From positions 868,001 to 932,000 of the forward strand of contig NZ_CP022347.1 in NCBI RefSeq assembly GCF_002238335.1: DNA of 64,000 nucleotides, in the 5' to 3' direction. The notes beneath the pieces are model-generated. The model made no database searches and was not told the origin of the DNA. It worked only from the letters and a program-made list of their open reading frames with translations. How positions within the stretch are numbered: position 1 is the first letter of the stretch; every line of letters begins with the position of its first letter. This stretch comes from Campylobacter avium LMG 24591. GTDB taxonomy: Bacteria > Campylobacterota > Campylobacteria > Campylobacterales > Campylobacteraceae. Below are positions 63,926 to 64,000 of the stretch, piece after piece. Both the position numbers and the translations under genes were made by a program.

Positions 63926-64000
63926 TTATAATTCTACATTTGTGGTATTGATTTTCACAGGCACTTCCTCTTTTGCAAGCTCATGAAAGGTAGAATACAA
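63926..64000 (-). CDS. C-terminal fragment of an unidentified gene
   Basis: The last 24 codons of a gene entering from the right edge, reading ...STFHELAKEEVPVKINTTN and ending VEL before TAA at 63926-63928. The stop is nine bases from the lpxD start, so it is in the same operon. The fragment is too short to identify the protein. Confidence 0.6.
   Translation of the reverse strand: MYSTFHELAKEEVPVKINTTNVEL

Noticed and set aside
1..64000. tRNA genes, rRNA genes, CRISPR arrays, insertion sequences or prophage
   Set aside because: Reading the intergenic gaps gave no cloverleaf-like sequence, no regularly spaced repeats and no transposase or phage frame.

Overview
The window is a stretch of chromosome from a Campylobacter species, in or near the C. 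jejuni/C. upsaliensis branch. The DNA is AT-rich and the genes are dense and overlapping. Many blocks follow the C. jejuni gene order as I remember it: hemL-cytochrome with folD-lepB; rpoN-lptB-tsaE-S4 with argG-rplI-hslV-hslU-era; purH-djlA-like-purL-mnmE-jag-yidC-yidD-rnpA-rpmH; frdCAB with a dynamin-like pair and lgt; miaB-HP0268-like-nusA; pepD-cjaB-cjaA; and truA to glmU. No rRNA, tRNA, CRISPR array or intact insertion sequence was found.

Layout. Positions 1-0.7 kb hold a carrier-protein/SDR pair and a TPP riboswitch upstream of thiC. 2-5.6 kb holds heme synthesis (hemL), a cytochrome c, folD and signal peptidase. 5.6-6.4 kb is a decayed accessory patch with a broken RelE-type toxin and a P-loop fragment. 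6.4-7.8 kb has two paralogous outer-membrane barrels. 9.2-9.9 kb is a very AT-rich gap with a dif-like palindrome beside xerH, so this is probably the replication terminus; most genes to its right lie on the minus strand, as expected if the origin is on that side. 11-14.4 kb holds a frameshifted DNA methyltransferase and the rpoN operon. 14.5-20.4 kb runs from argG to era and then into two pilus-alignment-like membrane proteins. 20.4-30.4 kb combines purine synthesis with the tRNA-modification, membrane-insertion and RNase P block. 30.5-33.7 kb holds small enzymes and a lipoprotein. 33.7-42.3 kb has the dynamin-like pair, fumarate reductase, a candidate small RNA and lgt. 42.6-43.7 kb is an autotransporter remnant. 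43.8-50.2 kb has a PilM/N/O-like trio, miaB, nusA and azlCD. 50.2-56.6 kb has a gene with a sigma-54 promoter, purU, cca, pepD and the CjaA/CjaB locus. 56.7-64 kb holds truA, an Lpt-type permease, prepilin peptidase, uppS, coaBC, glmU and lpxD.

Connections. Several genes serve the cell envelope: lptB, the LptF/G-type permease, lpxD, glmU, uppS, lgt, yidC and lepB. The prepilin peptidase and the two sets of GspL/M- and PilM/N/O-like proteins could serve one DNA-uptake or secretion machine. RpoN is encoded here, and a well-formed sigma-54 promoter precedes the small gene at 50.2 kb.

Most unusual observations: two gene junctions (rpmH/rnpA and era/downstream gene) where the usual ATGA overlap appears as ATAA, leaving ATA as the apparent start codon; the dif-like site with a 20-bp inverted repeat around it; a structured small-RNA candidate between frdC and lgt; the sigma-54 promoter; and hairpins placed at the starts of the dynamin-like gene and cjaB.
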